Shown here piece by piece: positions 25,577 through 34,386 of a stretch of 64,000 bases of DNA (positions within the stretch are counted from its first letter, which is position 1; each line of letters starts with the position of its first letter). This stretch comes from Salsuginibacillus halophilus (GTDB lineage Bacteria; Bacillota; Bacilli; Bacillales; Marinococcaceae), in NCBI RefSeq assembly GCF_003014715.1, contig NZ_PYAV01000002.1, forward strand, positions 186,001-250,000, read 5' to 3'. A program made the position numbers and the translations under genes. The notes under the pieces were generated by a model. It was not told the origin of the DNA and made no database searches. It saw only the letters and a list, made by a program, of their open reading frames with translations.

Positions 25577-27571
25577 TTGACGGATCGCAACGTACATAAC
25601 AGTGCTAATACAACAACCGAAGCGTCTGACAGTAAAGACGTGCTAGAAAAATACGACCGCGAATCCGCGGTTCGTCATGATTTAGGAAAGTGGTTCTGGG
25701 TAACAGCCATTATTGGTATCTCTCTAACGATTTTCCACTTATATACGGCCATGCAGGGGCCTTATACTTCACTTATCCAAGGTGCGATTCATCTTGGTAG
25801 CGGCATGGCATTAATTTTCGTGTTATATCCAATAAAAAGAAACATGACAAGCCGCGCAGGCGTGCCTTGGTATGATGCGATTTTAGCGATGGCCGCACTT
25901 TATTGTAATTTTTATATTGTGTGGAACTACGATGCCCTCTCAAATGCAATCGTGCAAGGTTACACTGCGCAGGACACCTTCGTTGCGACGCTTGCAGTGC
26001 TTCTTTTACTTGAAGCAACGCGCCGGGCGGTCGGTATCCCGATTGTCATTATCGCTGCTATTGCGATTTTATACGGGGTATATGGTAACGCTGCAATGTT
26101 TGGGGTCTTTTCGCACGGAGGGTTTGAGTGGGGCGACATGATGCGCCGTCTCTTTTACCGAACAGAGGCTATCTTTGGTACACCAATACAAATTTCATCA
26201 ACGTACATTTTCTTATTCTTGTTCTTTGGTGTGATGCTCGTTCAAACCAATATTGGTAAGTTTTTTAACGACTTAGCTTTCGGCCTTACCGGACGGTTTA
26301 CCGGCGGTACAGCAAAAGCCGCTGTATCTGCTAGCGCCTTGCAAGGAACGATCACCGGAAGCTCCGTAGCTAATACAGTAAGCTCCGGCTCATTTACAAT
26401 TCCGATGATGAAGCGAGCTGGATTTAAGCCTGAATTCACAGCAGCTGCTGAAGCTTCTGCCTCTACTGGCGGACAAATTATGCCGCCGATTATGGGCGCT
26501 GCTGCTTTTATTATGGCAGACTACACAGGTGTACCTTACAGTGAAATTATCATTATTGCACTCATCCCGGCGTTTCTCTACTTCTCTGGTGTATTTATGG
26601 GAACTCACTTTCAAGCGAAGAAGCAGGGGATTCACGGCCTGCCAAAGTCAGAACTTCCTTCATTGAAGAGTATTGGTAAGCGTCTGGATTTACTTGCTCC
26701 ACTTGTCGTCATTATCGGTTTGTTGTTGAATGGTTTTACACCGACATATGCTGCATTATACGGGATTTTAACTTCGTTTATTGTCAGCTTGTTCCGCGAA
26801 GATACGCGAATGAATATCCCTAAAATGATCGTAACGCTCGAAAAAGCAGCCCGGACAGCACTGCCAGTTATCGCCGCCTGTGCTTCTGCCGGTATTATCG
26901 TCGGTATCGTTACAACGACCGGCTTGGGCGGACAAATCGCTGGTGGTATTTTGCAGCTTGCCGGTGGTAACTTCTTCTTAATTATGTTCTTTACGATGCT
27001 TGCGTGCATATTACTTGGCATGGGGCTTCCGACTACAGCAAACTACGTTGTCACTGCTTCAATGGCTGCACCTGCGCTTATTGAATACGGTGTACCAGAT
27101 GTTGCTGCACATATGTTCGTATTTTACTTTGGTATCGTTGCAGACATTACACCGCCAGTTTGTCTTGCTGCTTATGCCGGAGCCGGCATTGCAAGGGCAA
27201 ATCCGTTAAGTGCTGGTGTGAGTGCCTTTAAACTTGCCATTGCCGCGTTCATTGTACCTTATGCTTTTGTTTATAACCCTGTGCTTGTTTTACAAGGGGA
27301 TGCAAACTTCATGAGTGTCTCGATTGCTGTCGCGACAGCTTTAATCGGGATGGCAGGTGTGAGCGCAGCAATGATGAATTACTTCTTTGCAGCACCTAAC
27401 ATGATTGAACGCTTACTATTGTTCACTGGTGGTTTAATGGCTATTTATCCAGCTACCATTGATGATCCAGGGTCAATTGCAATTACGGTGGGCGGCATTG
27501 CTCTTCTAGCTGTCATTGCGCTACTGCAAGTCTTACGAAACAAACGGAACAAAACAGAACCAGCTGCATAA
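25577..27571 (+). CDS. Fused TRAP transporter permease (small DctQ-like plus large DctM-like), TAXI type
   Basis: I choose TTG at 25577, because AAAGGTGGTGA ends five bases before it. A GTG 12 bp upstream is in frame but overlaps that site. The 664-aa protein fuses about four N-terminal helices to a large DctM-like domain, as in TAXI systems. Signatures are SALQGTITGSSVANTVSSGSFTIPMMKRAGF, ASASTGGQIMPPIMGAAAFIMADYTGVPY, GMGLPTTANYVVTASMAAPAL and GIVADITPPVCLAAYAGAGIA. It takes up the ligand captured by the upstream TAXI protein using the sodium gradient, which fits a halophile. Confidence 0.93.
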   Translation: MTDRNVHNSANTTTEASDSKDVLEKYDRESAVRHDLGKWFWVTAIIGISLTIFHLYTAMQGPYTSLIQGAIHLGSGMALIFVLYPIKRNMTSRAGVPWYDAILAMAALYCNFYIVWNYDALSNAIVQGYTAQDTFVATLAVLLLLEATRRAVGIPIVIIAAIAILYGVYGNAAMFGVFSHGGFEWGDMMRRLFYRTEAIFGTPIQISSTYIFLFLFFGVMLVQTNIGKFFNDLAFGLTGRFTGGTAKAAVSASALQGTITGSSVANTVSSGSFTIPMMKRAGFKPEFTAAAEASASTGGQIMPPIMGAAAFIMADYTGVPYSEIIIIALIPAFLYFSGVFMGTHFQAKKQGIHGLPKSELPSLKSIGKRLDLLAPLVVIIGLLLNGFTPTYAALYGILTSFIVSLFREDTRMNIPKMIVTLEKAARTALPVIAACASAGIIVGIVTTTGLGGQIAGGILQLAGGNFFLIMFFTMLACILLGMGLPTTANYVVTASMAAPALIEYGVPDVAAHMFVFYFGIVADITPPVCLAAYAGAGIARANPLSAGVSAFKLAIAAFIVPYAFVYNPVLVLQGDANFMSVSIAVATALIGMAGVSAAMMNYFFAAPNMIERLLLFTGGLMAIYPATIDDPGSIAITVGGIALLAVIALLQVLRNKRNKTEPAA

Positions 27572-27615
27572 AAAAACGGGCTCACCTTAAGCCAATAAGG
27601 TGAGCCCGTTTTTCA
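27572..27615. terminator. Bidirectional intrinsic terminator between TRAP permease and RpiR genes
   Basis: A 15-bp stem, AACGGGCTCACCTTA with TAAGGTGAGCCCGTT, is flanked by A- and T-runs. It serves the convergent genes on both sides. Confidence 0.92.
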
Positions 27616-27617
27616 TT

Positions 27618-28472
27618 TCATTCTTCAAATACAGAAAACGTCTCCCATAATCCTTCGAGTTCTTGAAGCCGGCCCTGAACTTTATCATGTTCTGAACGGG
27701 TGACTGCAGTGATGAGCGCACTTACAATACTTAGCGGAGCGGAAAACGAATCAATAAAAGAATTAATTTCAGTAGCCGCAAGTAGTTTTTGGTCACCATA
27801 TGGAACGAGAGGAGACATTAAATGATCCGTGATTACAACCGTTTTCGCATTTCGCTGCTTCACGTATTTTAATACATCAACCGTCCGCTTTGTATAACGC
27901 GCAAATCCAAAGCCGATAACAAGATCATTTTCAGTAATATCCAAGAGGTGTTCGGATACGCTGTCAGCTTGAGTAACCATTTCTGTATTTTGCAGAACCA
28001 AATCTAAATAAAAGGTTAAAAATGAGCCAAGACTGGCTGCACTTCGGTAAGCAATAACATAAATTCGTTCTGCTTCGATAATATCGTTAACCACTTCTTC
28101 AAAAACCTTTGGATCAATTTGCTGAAGTGTCATCTGTAAGTTTTGTATATCATCAGATAGCACTTCAGTAAACGCATTTTCCGGTGTATCGCCAACTTCT
28201 GTTGTCCGCGCGAACACTTCAGCAGATGTCCACTTTCGCTGCAATGCTTCCTGCAGATGCCGCTGTAAGTCTGGATAGCCTTTAAAATCAAGAAACATGG
28301 CGAACCGAACAACTGTCGCTTCGCCAACACCTACATTTTTTGCTAGTTTTGATGCAGTTAAAAATGGTGCCGTCTCTGAGTAATTTATTAAATAGTTCGC
28401 GATTTTTTTTTGCGACTTGCTCATATCATCTTGCAGAGCAATAATTCGCTGATACACATCACTTTCAAGCAT
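27618..28472 (-). CDS. MurR/RpiR-family transcriptional regulator
   Basis: This 284-aa regulator has an N-terminal helix-turn-helix of the RpiR type (MSKSQKKIANYLI...FLTASKLAKNVGVGEATVVRFAMFLDFKGYPDLQRHLQ). A C-terminal SIS domain (about residues 120-260) includes RIYVIAYRSAASLGSFLTFYLDL and DLVIGFGFARYTKRTVDVLKYVKQRNAKTVVITDH. The SIS domain senses phosphosugars in characterised members. It lies 59 bp downstream of the aminotransferase gene on the same strand. Operator-like repeats upstream of that gene suggest it controls its own operon, and perhaps the convergent TRAP transporter. Confidence 0.9.
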   Translation of the reverse strand: MLESDVYQRIIALQDDMSKSQKKIANYLINYSETAPFLTASKLAKNVGVGEATVVRFAMFLDFKGYPDLQRHLQEALQRKWTSAEVFARTTEVGDTPENAFTEVLSDDIQNLQMTLQQIDPKVFEEVVNDIIEAERIYVIAYRSAASLGSFLTFYLDLVLQNTEMVTQADSVSEHLLDITENDLVIGFGFARYTKRTVDVLKYVKQRNAKTVVITDHLMSPLVPYGDQKLLAATEINSFIDSFSAPLSIVSALITAVTRSEHDKVQGRLQELEGLWETFSVFEE

Positions 28473-28531
28473 TGCTACCCATCCTTTGTCCGCCGCAACA
28501 TCTGTACGGGTGCATCCGGATGGAACCTTCT

Positions 28532-29911
28532 TTAGCGCTTTAACAACACACGCTCATACGCCTGTATCGTGGTTTGAATATCTTCCCAAGTATGCTCGGT
28601 GGATAAGCTGTAACGATTCAGCGGCTTCGTGTAAATGCCTTCTTGAAGCAGCTTCATATCAATCTCTTTGCGCATAGACAAGTTCGTTTCCTGAAGGTCC
28701 CGATAGTTGCGGATGGTTTCTTTCTCTGTTAATACTACACTAAAGATCGAACCTTCGCCAACCGCTTTCATCGGAATGCCTGCTTCAGCAAACACCCGCT
28801 CTAATTCACGTTTTAAATGCTCCGTCTTTTGAAATACTTCCTCAATCTCTTCTTCTAAAACTTCGATCGTAGCAAGACCTGCTGCCATAATCATTGGATG
28901 GCCGTTGTACGTTCCGCTGTGGAATAACACATCGCTTGCTTTTGCATTTTTATTTTGACTGCTGTCAAATACGTCAGCACCTTGGTTTGGCGAAGTGACT
29001 TCCATCACATCTTCACGTCCACCTACAATACCGACTGGAAAACCACCGCCAACAACTTTACCAAGCGCCGTTAAATCCGGCTTAATGCCATAACGCTCTT
29101 GTGCGCCTCCGAGACCGAGTCTAAAACAAGTTTTAACTTCATCAAAGATTAATAAGATGCCAAGTTCTTCAGCAAGGCTCGCAAGCCCATCAAGAAATTG
29201 CTGTTCTGCAGGGATATAACCTGACTGAAGCGGCTCAATCATCATTGCCCCAATTTCGTCTTTATGCCAGCGTAGAATTTTTTCAGCGGATTCTAAATCG
29301 TTAAATGGCAAAACGACGGTGTTACGTTCATGAGAAGAATGCATGCCCTTAGATTCAAGCACAGCGTTTGGTTTTTTCACTGAACCTGCTTCTTTTACAT
29401 TCGGGCTGACGCTGACAAGCATCTGATCATAGCCGCCATGATAATGGCCTTCAAACTTTGCAACTTTATGCTTGCCGGTATATGCGGCAGCAACACGCAA
29501 AGCAAGCAGTGTCGCCTCTGTGCCTGAATTTGTGTAACGTAGCTTCTCCATGCTCGGGTAAAGCTCTTGAAGTTTTTTACCCATTTTAACTTCAAGCTCG
29601 TGCGGTGCGCCAAACAACCACGTTCCATGGTCTTCCATCTGCTCGATCATTGCTTTTTTAATATGCGGGTGACCATGCCCTGTCATAAGGGCCCCGTAAC
29701 TCAACAAGTAATCTAAATATTCATTGTCATCCATATCTGTGATGCGGGCGCCTTTTCCGTGTTTCATGGCAATTGGGTGTGGTGCGAAATGCTTAATATT
29801 TGCCGTCACCCCACCTGGCATAACGCTTTCTGCTTCTTCCATAAATGCCTGGGAAGCTTTCGTCTGCTCTACATAATCGAGCACAGGATGCTCAAGTTTT
29901 TGAATTGCCAT
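28532..29911 (-). CDS. Class III PLP aminotransferase, glutamate-1-semialdehyde aminomutase-like
   Basis: The start is ATG 29911 after AGGAGAGGGAG; an in-frame ATG 36 bp upstream lacks a good site. The 459-aa product has GGVTANIKHFAPHPIAMKHGKG, the cofactor motif YTNSGTEATLLALRVAAAYTG, the acid in LLIFDEVKTCFRLG and the PLP lysine in TALGKVVGGGFPVG. It resembles GSA aminomutase, but there is no heme-gene context, so a beta-amino or omega-amino acid aminotransferase for catabolism is more likely. Its neighbours are the RpiR regulator and a TAXI transporter, suggesting uptake and use of an amino compound. That link is inferred. Confidence 0.85.
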   Translation of the reverse strand: MAIQKLEHPVLDYVEQTKASQAFMEEAESVMPGGVTANIKHFAPHPIAMKHGKGARITDMDDNEYLDYLLSYGALMTGHGHPHIKKAMIEQMEDHGTWLFGAPHELEVKMGKKLQELYPSMEKLRYTNSGTEATLLALRVAAAYTGKHKVAKFEGHYHGGYDQMLVSVSPNVKEAGSVKKPNAVLESKGMHSSHERNTVVLPFNDLESAEKILRWHKDEIGAMMIEPLQSGYIPAEQQFLDGLASLAEELGILLIFDEVKTCFRLGLGGAQERYGIKPDLTALGKVVGGGFPVGIVGGREDVMEVTSPNQGADVFDSSQNKNAKASDVLFHSGTYNGHPMIMAAGLATIEVLEEEIEEVFQKTEHLKRELERVFAEAGIPMKAVGEGSIFSVVLTEKETIRNYRDLQETNLSMRKEIDMKLLQEGIYTKPLNRYSLSTEHTWEDIQTTIQAYERVLLKR

Positions 29912-29959
29912 AATCTCTCCCTCTCCTAAAAGAATTTTTCGTTTCATTTATTAACGTTT

Positions 29960-30048
29960 ATGAATTGTTAATTTCATTTTATGATAGATTCATTCATTTG
30001 TGAAGTCATTATTTCATTTTAATTTGATTTATGAATTGTTAATTTCAT
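29960..30048. promoter_or_regulatory. Cluster of three operator-like 18-bp imperfect palindromes
   Basis: ATGAATTGTTAATTTCAT occurs exactly twice, at 29960-29977 and 30031-30048. A related GTGAAGTCATTATTTCAT lies between them at 30000-30017 (13 of 18 bases the same). Each has the outer dyad ATGAA...TTCAT. They lie upstream of the aminotransferase-RpiR genes and are good candidates for the RpiR operator. No other function for the 280-bp gap is evident. Confidence 0.6.
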
Positions 30049-30194
30049 GTTCGTAAAGCTCTTATTGCTCGCATAGGATGATTTGCTTATTTTTGTTTTT
30101 GGCTTTCACAACGATTGCGTTATAATTGTATAAGTATCGCTAAACAAAATTACGGTGAAAGATTTGGGATCACACAGGAAAGTAGGATGAAAGA

Positions 30195-31004
30195 TTGATT
30201 AAACACGTATACTCAACCTTTGTTATGTTTACAGTCACCATCTTCACAATCGTAGGGTGCGGGTGGTTAAACACTTCTACGACAAATGAAGAGCCGGCCG
30301 AAACGAGTTCTAATGAAACTGATACAGATTTTACTACATTTATGGAAAACCCTTATTATCAAGTTTATGTCAATCATTCTGAACAGCGCATGACAGAAGA
30401 AAAAAATAAGTTTGTCATTGAACTACATGTCGCGGCTCAAGACGAAACAAACCGTCTTGAGCCTGATGACTTAAATTTTCATTATCAAGAGGCAGCTTTT
30501 GATGAAGACGGGCGGACGTACCCGCCAATTGATGAACCATCCGTAAGCTCGCTTGACGGAGAGGAACACATCATAAAGGTCGAACTGCAATACCAAGCAT
30601 TTTTGCATCGTGATACATCAGAAATTGAAATTCCTTTTGCTTTTGAACCTGTAAATGAGCCCCAAACCGTTGAATTAAGCCCCTTGAACGAATCGATTGC
30701 TCCGACGACGCGCGACCATTTCATTTTGCGCAGCCTTGAGCGGTCAGGCGAAGAGCTGTCCTTTCAAGGTACAGGGCTTCACCCCCTTGAAGGGGCAGAT
30801 ATATGGATTTCAGTAAACGACGAGCAGTTTTTTCCGGAAAATCAATTAACGGAAACATCAAATAATGAGCGGAGTATCGAAGCTGAATTAAGGTTTGCCA
30901 TGCCGATTGAGGAACATTACACGCTGCATATTGCTCGTCCGGCACTAAACGATGTGATGTGGCGCAGTACATTTCACTTACCGGCTGAGGAGTTTTATGA
31001 ATAA
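30195..31004 (+). CDS. Lipoprotein of unknown function
   Basis: The start is TTG at 30195, eight bases after AGTAGGA. The 269-aa product has a hydrophobic signal peptide ending in the lipobox TIVGC. A beta-rich extracytoplasmic region follows with many acidic residues (FVIELHVAAQDETNRLEPDDLNFHYQEAAFDEDG). The C-terminal half, from FILRSLERSGEELSFQGTGL, reads like an immunoglobulin-type or PKD-like domain. I recognise no named family. It ends in a strong terminator shared with the FAH-family gene on the other strand. Confidence 0.65.
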   Translation: MIKHVYSTFVMFTVTIFTIVGCGWLNTSTTNEEPAETSSNETDTDFTTFMENPYYQVYVNHSEQRMTEEKNKFVIELHVAAQDETNRLEPDDLNFHYQEAAFDEDGRTYPPIDEPSVSSLDGEEHIIKVELQYQAFLHRDTSEIEIPFAFEPVNEPQTVELSPLNESIAPTTRDHFILRSLERSGEELSFQGTGLHPLEGADIWISVNDEQFFPENQLTETSNNERSIEAELRFAMPIEEHYTLHIARPALNDVMWRSTFHLPAEEFYE

Positions 31005-31034
31005 TTCTCAATGTTTAATATCATTATCGACAAA

Positions 31035-31087
31035 CAAAAAACCGGAAAAGCAGGCTGTAAATCAGCGCTCAGCTTTTCCGGTTTTTT
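31035..31087. terminator. Bidirectional intrinsic terminator
   Basis: AAAAACCGGAAAAGC pairs with GCTTTTCCGGTTTTT, with a 20-base loop. T-runs lie on both strands. It overlaps the stop of the FAH-family gene. Confidence 0.85.
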
Positions 31088-31998
31088 TATGCTTTCTGCT
31101 TGATAACATTTGTTAACGTACCAATGCCTGGGATTTCTACACTTACCTCGTCTTCATCCTGTAAAAACCGGGGCGGATTCATCGCTTTACCGACCCCCAT
31201 AGGCGTGCCCGTTGCAATAATATCTCCTGGTGATAGTGTCATACCTTTTGAGATTTCAGCAATAAGCTCCGGTACAGAAAAAATTAAATCCTCTGTTGTA
31301 CCATCTTGCCGCAGTTCACCGTTAACTGTAGTGCGAATCTTAGCAGGCAAGTATTGCGCCATTGCGTCTTTTGTTACAATCGATGGACCCATTGGACAAA
31401 ACGTATCACCGCTTTTTCCTAAAAAGAACTGTTTGTGACGACTTTGTCGGTCACGAGCTGTAATATCGTTAATAATGGTATAGCCAAAAACACTGTTTTC
31501 TGCTTCATGAACAGAAACATCCTTTACTTCTTCCCCGATCACAACGGCAAGTTCACCTTCATAATCCAGCTGTTCAGTTACTGCTGAATTAAGTTCTATG
31601 GCTGAGCCTGCGCCGGTGACAGAGCCGGGAGCTTTCGTAAATACGACAGGTGCTTCTGGAATATCGGCTTCGCTTCCCATTTCAATCGCATGGTCTTTAT
31701 AATTTTTACCGATGCACAAAACATTTTTCTGCGGCCGCGGGATAGGTGCCAGCAGGGAGGTTTCAGGATGATACCAAAAATCTGCTTGATGATGAAAGAC
31801 GGCGTTTTCATATAATCCAAGAATGTAAGCTTCACTTCGTCCCGGATCATTGAGCCAGGCAAGTAGTGTCTGCGGTAAACGAACCGTTTCTGTAAGCGCC
31901 CTTTCGGCAGCCGGAAGATTTAAAATCTTATGTTCCGTTTTCGCAAAAATCCCAAATGTTTCTTTTCCGTCACGATCATAAAAACTTACAAAGCGCAA
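31087..31998 (-). CDS. Fumarylacetoacetate hydrolase (FAH) family protein
   Basis: This 303-aa protein has the FAH fold in its last 200 residues. KNVLCIGKNYKDHAIEMGSE starts the domain. The divalent-metal ligands are in LDYEGELAVVIGEE and GYTIINDITARDRQ, and the end has GDIIATGTPMGVGKAMNPPRFLQDEDEV. Such enzymes include acylpyruvate hydrolases, oxaloacetate decarboxylases and 2-keto-4-pentenoate hydratase-like enzymes. The substrate cannot be fixed, as the neighbours give no pathway. Confidence 0.85.
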   Translation of the reverse strand: MRFVSFYDRDGKETFGIFAKTEHKILNLPAAERALTETVRLPQTLLAWLNDPGRSEAYILGLYENAVFHHQADFWYHPETSLLAPIPRPQKNVLCIGKNYKDHAIEMGSEADIPEAPVVFTKAPGSVTGAGSAIELNSAVTEQLDYEGELAVVIGEEVKDVSVHEAENSVFGYTIINDITARDRQSRHKQFFLGKSGDTFCPMGPSIVTKDAMAQYLPAKIRTTVNGELRQDGTTEDLIFSVPELIAEISKGMTLSPGDIIATGTPMGVGKAMNPPRFLQDEDEVSVEIPGIGTLTNVIKQKA

Positions 31999-32013
31999 GC
32001 GGCTTCCCCCTTT

Positions 32014-32580
32014 TTATTGCTCAATAAATACATCCCAATGTTCAAGTGTTTCATCTAATTCGTCTGCAGTTTCAGCCGAAGCAGCTTCGATTTCAGCTAA
32101 CAAAGGTTCTACTTCTTGAGCAAACCAAACCTCATACTGAAAGCGGGGCCGGCCTTCACCTTCAATATAACCGGTTTCTTCAAGTAATGTTTCAGCAGAA
32201 GCCGGCTCAAAATAAAATACAGCTTCGTTTTCACCGTCAGGCGAAAGCTCACGAACGTAAGCTGGCCAGTATAAGCTCTCGGCAATGACGTAGGATTCAA
32301 ATGGTACAATGACAACGGGTGAATCCATCACTTCAGCACCATCTTCTGTAATTACAGCATCTTGATAACCAGCACTTTCGGTAAGCACTTCTGTTATAAG
32401 AAAATATAAACCGATCATTGTCACCGTAACAACAATGGCAAGGAACCGTTCCATTTGCTTATGGTTTTCTTTCCTTTTACGGACCCATTTTGTTAACAAC
32501 CAGCCGATCACAAAAGCAGCTGAAAGAAGGAGTAATGATACTATAAAATGAAATAACCACGGGCTCAGCGTCCAAATCAT
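32014..32580 (-). CDS. Membrane-anchored protein of unknown function
   Basis: I start it at ATG 32580 (MIWTLSPWLFHF) with AAAGGGCG upstream; a longer frame begins 36 bp earlier. The 188-aa product has two N-terminal membrane helices (residues about 5-28 and 43-62), then an acidic soluble domain (TEDGAEVMDSPVVIVPFESYVIAESLYWPAYVREL). No family was recognised. It lies 15 bp from the FAH-family gene on the same strand and may be cotranscribed with it. Confidence 0.6.
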   Translation of the reverse strand: MIWTLSPWLFHFIVSLLLLSAAFVIGWLLTKWVRKRKENHKQMERFLAIVVTVTMIGLYFLITEVLTESAGYQDAVITEDGAEVMDSPVVIVPFESYVIAESLYWPAYVRELSPDGENEAVFYFEPASAETLLEETGYIEGEGRPRFQYEVWFAQEVEPLLAEIEAASAETADELDETLEHWDVFIEQ

Positions 32581-32658
32581 GCGTAACGCCCTTTCTATGT
32601 AGCAGTATTGCGGCAAAGGGCCGCATCTGCTTCATGATAGCTCGTTTGTAGAACGATT

Positions 32659-33243
32659 TCAAGTATCGGCTTGTGCGCGGGCAAATGCTTCCACCTCACG
32701 TATCATTTGTTCATGCTCAGCTTGTCCAGCTTGTACCACATTCCCAAAATGCAAATTTCCGCCCGGGTTCATGCCGCAAAAAGAAAAAATAGAATCATTT
32801 AAAACAGATTCGAGTGCAGCCTGCATGTCGTTTGCTTCTTCTTTTGGGCTGCCTGTGGTATAAATCGCATGCGCCCGCAAATGGTTCAAGTGACCGATCG
32901 GCGATTCGCCTTCTAATTCATAGGCAAATCCATAAGAAAGTACACGGTCAAGGTAGCCTTTACCAGCGGCGGGAAAAGTTCCCCACCACACCGGAAAAAT
33001 AAGCGTCACAGCTTCTGCATGAGCTAAAAATGTATGTTCTGCTTGCACATCTTCAGGATACCGCCCTCTTAACGACTGCTGATATTCCTCGTCCGTTAGT
33101 GTAAGCTTCATAGAAAGATCATACACAGCGCGTACAGTGACGATAAAACCGTTTTGTTCGAGTTCCTTGCGGTAAGCTTCAAGCAGCCGACCGTTAAAAC
33201 TGTCATATGTGGGGTGCATATAAATAATTGTATGATGGCGCAT
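32659..33243 (-). CDS. Flavodoxin-fold NAD(P)H oxidoreductase (quinone reductase-like)
   Basis: This 194-aa protein fits the NQO1/KefF type of flavodoxin-like fold. TIIYMHPTYDSFNGRLLEAYRKELEQNG holds the FMN phosphate loop, AEAVTLIFPVWWGTFPAAGKGYLDRVLSYGFAYE is the classical W-x-x-P-A-x-K-G-x-x-D-R signature, and AHAIYTTGSPKEE binds the isoalloxazine. It probably reduces quinones or other electrophiles with two electrons. No partner gene is nearby. Confidence 0.88.
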   Translation of the reverse strand: MRHHTIIYMHPTYDSFNGRLLEAYRKELEQNGFIVTVRAVYDLSMKLTLTDEEYQQSLRGRYPEDVQAEHTFLAHAEAVTLIFPVWWGTFPAAGKGYLDRVLSYGFAYELEGESPIGHLNHLRAHAIYTTGSPKEEANDMQAALESVLNDSIFSFCGMNPGGNLHFGNVVQAGQAEHEQMIREVEAFARAQADT

Positions 33244-33339
33244 GCCGTTTCCGCTCCTTTTTGATTGAAATTTGTTTGCTTCTATGATCAGCGGGTACTA
33301 CGTATATAAACCGTATATGAACAAAGGAGGTATTACACC

Positions 33340-33795
33340 GTGAGCAAAATGCTGACTGCCCTCGCCGTCTGGTCGGTATTTGTCGTAAGCATGGGGATAT
33401 TGTTTCCTGTACCTACGACAAACAACGTCTCTACAATTGAACAAACATTGCAGAGCTTTACGGTTTATGGATTTTTCTCATTACTTCCTATTGTTTTTTA
33501 CGGTGCAGGTGTTTCCTACATTGCTGACTGGACAGCCCGGGCTTTTTCAAAACAGCACGAGCATTTCACCTCTTTTCTCATGCATATCACCGGTGCATTA
33601 ATTGCTGCTCCTTTTTTCGATTTTCCTGATGCGTTTATGTTCACTTTAATTGCTGCGGTTTTGTTTTTCGTGCTGGACAGAACTTTTGCGCTTTTAAGTT
33701 TGCGGCCATTTGAAGCTTTTCTTACCCGGAGATGTGCTTTATTTATTGGATTGAACGGAGCATTTGCTACAATGATTGGCGGGATCATGACGTAA
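33340..33795 (+). CDS. Polytopic membrane protein of unknown function
   Basis: The start is GTG 33340 behind AAAGGAGGT. The 151-aa product has about four membrane segments: LTALAVWSVFVVSMGILF, FTVYGFFSLLPIVFYGAGVSYI, a long FMHITGALIAAPFFDFPDAFMFTLIAAVLFFVL stretch and LFIGLNGAFATMIGGIM. No family motif was recognised. A terminator-like hairpin lies 130 bp downstream, at the start of repeat copy A. Confidence 0.6.
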   Translation: MSKMLTALAVWSVFVVSMGILFPVPTTNNVSTIEQTLQSFTVYGFFSLLPIVFYGAGVSYIADWTARAFSKQHEHFTSFLMHITGALIAAPFFDFPDAFMFTLIAAVLFFVLDRTFALLSLRPFEAFLTRRCALFIGLNGAFATMIGGIMT

Positions 33796-33923
33796 GTATC
33801 TCATTCTTTTCGGCCTGAGCCATTCGAACGCTGCCAAAATATGAAATCATTAACATTCAAATCCCTCCGCTTTACACGTCGCAGGAAGTGGGCGCTGCCC
33901 GCTTAAATGAAATAAACGAAAGC

Positions 33924-33942
33924 CACCCCGTTGATCAGGGTG
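33924..33942. repeat. Terminator-type hairpin, upstream direct duplicate flanking repeat copy A
   Basis: CACCCCGTTGATCAGGGTG can form a CACCC/GGGTG stem. The identical 19 bases occur again at 34347-34365, on the other side of the repeat. Confidence 0.75.
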
Positions 33943-33944
33943 AC

Positions 33945-34344
33945 GTAGACTGTCGACAAAGTAGAAAACATAACATTCACGCACAGCTTACTGCTCCGGG
34001 CTCCGCGGACTGCCCTATTAAGAGCATAAAAACTGAATCATGAACGTAAACTTCACTTCAGACGGACGCTTTCCAATGTAAATGGTTCCCTTTATCGTTC
34101 GTAAAGCGTCATTATGAAATTGATCCATGTAGCTATTGCTTGCTCAAAAGGACTTTTACAATTGATGACCCTCAAATGACGCAAGGCTGACGAGCATCGG
34201 CGGCGACGCCACCAGGAACAGCGCGAGCCGAAAATCCCGCAGGCAGTGACTTTCTGCCGAGGAAGTTGAGGCCGTGCCTGGGGCAAGCGTCCGCCGAAAA
34301 GCGACGTCAGCCTTCGTTAATCTAAAAAATTTGTCTACACGCTG
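33945..34344 (-). repeat. Terminator-associated noncoding repeat, copy A (400 bp)
   Basis: On the minus strand it starts CAGCGTGTAGACAAATTTTT and ends CTTTGTCGACAGTCTAC. The terminal TGTAGACAAA and TGTCGACAAA form a 10-bp imperfect inverted repeat. It shares long, nearly identical stretches with copies B and C (CGGCCTCAACTTCC, AAGTCACTGCCTGCGGGAT, GGAGCAGTAAGCTGTG). It lacks about 130 bp of the centre, apparently lost between two TTGGAAA-like repeats. No supported open reading frame is found in it. Together with the flanks it explains the 590-bp gap between the membrane protein gene and the EAL gene. Confidence 0.8.
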
Positions 34345-34346
34345 CG

Positions 34347-34375
34347 CACCCCGTTGATCAGGGTGGCGTTTTTTG
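34347..34375 (+). terminator. Terminator hairpin flanking repeat copy A
   Basis: The second copy of CACCCCGTTGATCAGGGTG (34347-34365) is followed by GCGTTTTTT, so this copy has a proper T-run for plus-strand transcripts. On the minus strand it can serve the EAL gene. Confidence 0.75.
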
Positions 34376-34386
34376 TGCATCAGGGA

